DNA from: Bacteroides sp.
GTDB taxonomy: Bacteria > Bacteroidota > Bacteroidia > Bacteroidales > Muribaculaceae
Direction: 5' to 3'
NCBI GenBank assembly: GCA_014802345.1
Contig: JAAVCM010000016.1
Location: 1 to 34,478, forward strand
Length of the DNA stretch: 34,478 nt
Positions 32,585 to 34,478 of this stretch are shown piece by piece (positions within the stretch are counted from its first letter, which is position 1; each line of letters starts with the position of its first letter). The translations under genes were made by a program, and so were the position numbers. The notes beneath the pieces were generated by a model, which saw only the letters and a program-made list of their open reading frames with translations, was not told where the DNA came from and did no database searches.

Positions 32585-34081
32585 ATGAAACTTAAACAGT
32601 CCTGCGGTCTCCTTGCCGCCATGCTTTCGCTCGTCTGCTCAACGGCGACGGCTGAGGCTGCCGACTACGGTCAGTTCTACAAGAATCTTCCTATCACTCT
32701 CCCCGCTGTCACACCTCCCTCGATTCCTTCCTACGAGGTATCAATCACAACCTTTGGCGGTGTCAACGACGGCATCACCCTCAACACCGAGGCTTTCGCC
32801 AACGCCATGAGTCATCTTTCGTCGAAGGGTGGCGGCCGACTCGTGGTTCCGGAAGGTATCTGGTACACCGGTCCCATTCATTTTGAGAGCAATGTCGAGC
32901 TTCATCTCGACCGCGGAGCCCTCGTGCTTTTCAGCGAGGATCTGGCCGACTATCCCGCCGTAGCTTCCGACTGGGAAGGTCTGTCGACCCACCGCGCCAC
33001 ATCGCCTCTTTCCGCGCGCGACAAGCACGACATCGCAATCACCGGCGACGGTACGTTCAACGGCAACGGTCAGAAATGGCGTCCCGTCAAGAAAGGCAAG
33101 ATGACCGAAAGCCAGTGGAAGGAACTTACCCGGACCGGCTGTGTCAACGCCAAGGGTGACGTATGGTTCCCCAACGAGCGTATCCGCGAGGTCTACGAGG
33201 ACAAGAATCTTCAGACAAAGGTCCACCATGGCGACAAGTCTACCGTCGAGTATGCCCACGACTTCCTCCGTCCCGTCCTGCTCTCGTTCATTAATTGCCG
33301 CAACGTGATGCTCAAGGACGCCACGTTTGAAAATTCCCCCGCATGGAACCTCCATCCCCTCCTCTGCGAGAATCTCATCATTGATAATGTAAATGTCCGC
33401 AATCCTTGGTATGCTCAGAATGGCGACGGCATAGATGTTGAGTCATGCACGAATGTCCTCGTCGCAAACAGCCGCTTCGATGTGGGCGACGATGCCATCT
33501 GTATCAAATCAGGCAAGGATAAGGACGGACGCGACCGCGGTGTTCCTTGTTCGAATGTACTCATCGAAGGTTGTACCGTATATCATGGCCACGGCGGTTT
33601 CGTCATCGGCTCTGAAATGTCGGGCGGATGCAAGGACATTGTCGTGCGCAACTGTGTCTTCATCGGTACCGATGTAGGTCTCCGATTTAAGTCCACACGC
33701 GGACGCGGCGGTGTGGTCGAGGATATCTATGTCGACAACATCAAGATGAGCGACATCGCGGGCGACGCACTTATTTTCGACCTCTACTATGGCATCAAGC
33801 CCGGCGCGCCGGTTCCCCCCGTCACTGAGGAGACCCCGTCGTTCCGTAATATGTACATCAATGATGTGACTTGCCGTTCAGCCAAGCGTGCCGCCCTTTT
33901 CAACGGTCTGCCTGAAATGCCGATGAAAAATGTCGTCATCAGCAATTCACATTTCCGTGCTGACACGGGTATCGAACTTAACCATGTAGACGGCCTCACG
34001 CTCAAAAACGTCCGTATCACCACACCCGGCGAACAAATCAAGCGAGGGGAAGGCGTGAAGAATGTAAACGTCCAGCCGTAA
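32585..34081 (+). CDS. Secreted GH28 polygalacturonase-type glycoside hydrolase
   Basis: A 498-residue exported enzyme of the right-handed beta-helix GH28 family, which cuts alpha-1,4 linkages in pectic galacturonans or rhamnogalacturonans. A signal peptide is at about 1-26 (ends AEAAD). Catalytic landmarks are NGDGID (279-284; Asp284), GDDAIC (301-306; Asp302 and Asp303), GHG (335-337; His336) and RFKS (367-370; Arg367, Lys369). GDGTFNGNGQKW (154-165) is typical of the bacterial exo-acting enzymes. The substrate and endo or exo mode are not resolved. No transport genes are near, so it is not part of an obvious utilization locus. Likely periplasmic or surface. Confidence 0.95.
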   Translation: MKLKQSCGLLAAMLSLVCSTATAEAADYGQFYKNLPITLPAVTPPSIPSYEVSITTFGGVNDGITLNTEAFANAMSHLSSKGGGRLVVPEGIWYTGPIHFESNVELHLDRGALVLFSEDLADYPAVASDWEGLSTHRATSPLSARDKHDIAITGDGTFNGNGQKWRPVKKGKMTESQWKELTRTGCVNAKGDVWFPNERIREVYEDKNLQTKVHHGDKSTVEYAHDFLRPVLLSFINCRNVMLKDATFENSPAWNLHPLLCENLIIDNVNVRNPWYAQNGDGIDVESCTNVLVANSRFDVGDDAICIKSGKDKDGRDRGVPCSNVLIEGCTVYHGHGGFVIGSEMSGGCKDIVVRNCVFIGTDVGLRFKSTRGRGGVVEDIYVDNIKMSDIAGDALIFDLYYGIKPGAPVPPVTEETPSFRNMYINDVTCRSAKRAALFNGLPEMPMKNVVISNSHFRADTGIELNHVDGLTLKNVRITTPGEQIKRGEGVKNVNVQP

Positions 34082-34088
34082 AACACCC

Positions 34089-34148
34089 AAATAGCATCGA
34101 TTAAAAAAAGGAAGCCAACCGGCTTCCTTTTTTTAATCGATGCTATTT
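34089..34148. terminator. Perfect 28-bp hairpin terminator after GH28
   Basis: Left arm 34089-34116 and right arm 34121-34148 are exact reverse complements with a 4-base loop. A7 in the left arm and T7 in the right arm make it terminator-like on both strands. It begins eight bases after the GH28 stop. Confidence 0.87.
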
Positions 34149-34196
34149 TATTGGAGTGACATATCATGTAATAATACGGAAAAAATTGTTATAAAA

Positions 34197-34228
34197 TTTG
34201 GCAGCATGGAGCAAATTTGCTACCTTTG
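34197..34228 (+). promoter_or_regulatory. Promoter of hicA
   Basis: TTTG (34197-34200), 20 bases and TACCTTTG (34221-34228) match the Bacteroidetes consensus closely. Transcription would start near 34234, inside an inverted repeat, leaving a leader of about 28 bases. Confidence 0.78.
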
Positions 34229-34230
34229 TA

Positions 34231-34246
34231 ATGTTGATAGCAACAT
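34231..34246. promoter_or_regulatory. Operator-like inverted repeat at the hicA start site
   Basis: ATGTTG (34231-34236) and CAACAT (34241-34246) are perfect arms around ATAG. The repeat lies immediately downstream of the -7 box, where an antitoxin-type repressor such as HicB could block transcription. This is inference by analogy with other autoregulated toxin-antitoxin operons. Confidence 0.55.
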
Positions 34247-34261
34247 TAGTTCTTTTAAATT

Positions 34262-34447
34262 ATGAAGTACAAGCAACTGAAAGCGGAACTTTCCGCAGCC
34301 GGATGTTATCTGCTTCGTACCGGAGGTAACCACGAGATATGGTTCTCGCCGATTACAGGCAAACGCTTTCCGGTTCCTTCTCATGGAGCCAAAGAAGTCC
34401 CTCCGTCAACCGAACGGTACATCAGGAAAAACTCAGGTCTTGATTAG
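34262..34447 (+). CDS. hicA: HicA-type mRNA interferase toxin
   Basis: A 61-residue protein with the HicA fold of a double-stranded-RNA-binding domain. The catalytic His24 is in RTGGNHEIWFSP (19-30), followed by the conserved strand KRFPVPSHGAKEVPP (34-48). In HicAB systems it cleaves mRNA and is neutralised by HicB. The hicB gene should lie just beyond the right edge. It is preceded by a promoter and an operator-like repeat. The stop at 34447 is 31 bases from the window end, and those bases contain no start codon of a hicB frame that I can identify. Confidence 0.92.
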   Translation: MKYKQLKAELSAAGCYLLRTGGNHEIWFSPITGKRFPVPSHGAKEVPPSTERYIRKNSGLD

Positions 34448-34478
34448 GCTCTGTGTTTTCGGCATCGTCGCAGAAGCG

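Noticed and set aside
18140-34081. A polysaccharide-utilization locus containing GH16 and GH28
   Set aside because: The two genes are 14 kb apart with housekeeping genes between, and no SusC/SusD pair or hybrid two-component regulator is present.

Overview
The window looks like chromosome from a gut member of the Bacteroidales, most probably Muribaculaceae or a close relative. The reasons are Bacteroidetes-type promoters (TTTG, about 20 bases, TAnnTTTG) ahead of many genes, Bacteroidetes-style proteins (DUF4254, OMP_b-brl barrel, GT10 fucosyltransferase, S66 peptidase), AT-rich leaders without Shine-Dalgarno sequences, and moderate GC in coding DNA. The family assignment is inference. Most of the window is core genome; accessory traces are a decayed HEPN/MNT pair, a hicA gene at the right edge and an orphan holin-like gene.

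Layout: pyrH and frr (280-1607, +) converge on an outer-membrane beta-barrel receptor (1756-4671, -) across a repeat-rich gap. A block of seven minus-strand genes (11765 down to 4832) follows: Na/Pi symporter, DUF389 membrane protein, GT4 glycosyltransferase, NAD-dependent epimerase, small membrane protein, aroQ and an O-methyltransferase. A HIT protein (-) and an MNT nucleotidyltransferase (+) then diverge from back-to-back promoters; the HEPN partner of the MNT gene is deleted to a stub. panB (+) converges on sufE-trmB-mrp (-). A GT10 fucosyltransferase (-), purN (+), a secreted GH16 enzyme (-), a CMD/cupin plus Cys-type alpha/beta hydrolase pair (-) and a divergent AraC regulator (+) follow. 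DUF4254 (-) then diverges from a plus-strand run that continues to the right edge: radical SAM protein, LD-carboxypeptidase, ybeY, mnmG, apt, uvrC, holin-like protein, secreted LRR protein, GH28 and hicA.

Main observations: (1) an exact parS centromere motif, TGTTTCACGTGAAACA, lies seven bases after mnmG; (2) the HEPN toxin gene carries an internal deletion that joins its N- and C-terminal ends out of frame, while the MNT antitoxin is intact; (3) the AraC/hydrolase intergenic region has paired inverted-repeat arms beside both promoters; (4) three genes have a -7 box exactly four bases before ATG, suggesting leaderless mRNAs; (5) perfect hairpins with 25-28 bp stems sit at several gene ends. 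I found no CRISPR array, insertion sequence, rRNA or tRNA, and no clearly new multi-gene system. The hydrolase/CMD-cupin/AraC unit is the least understood functional module.
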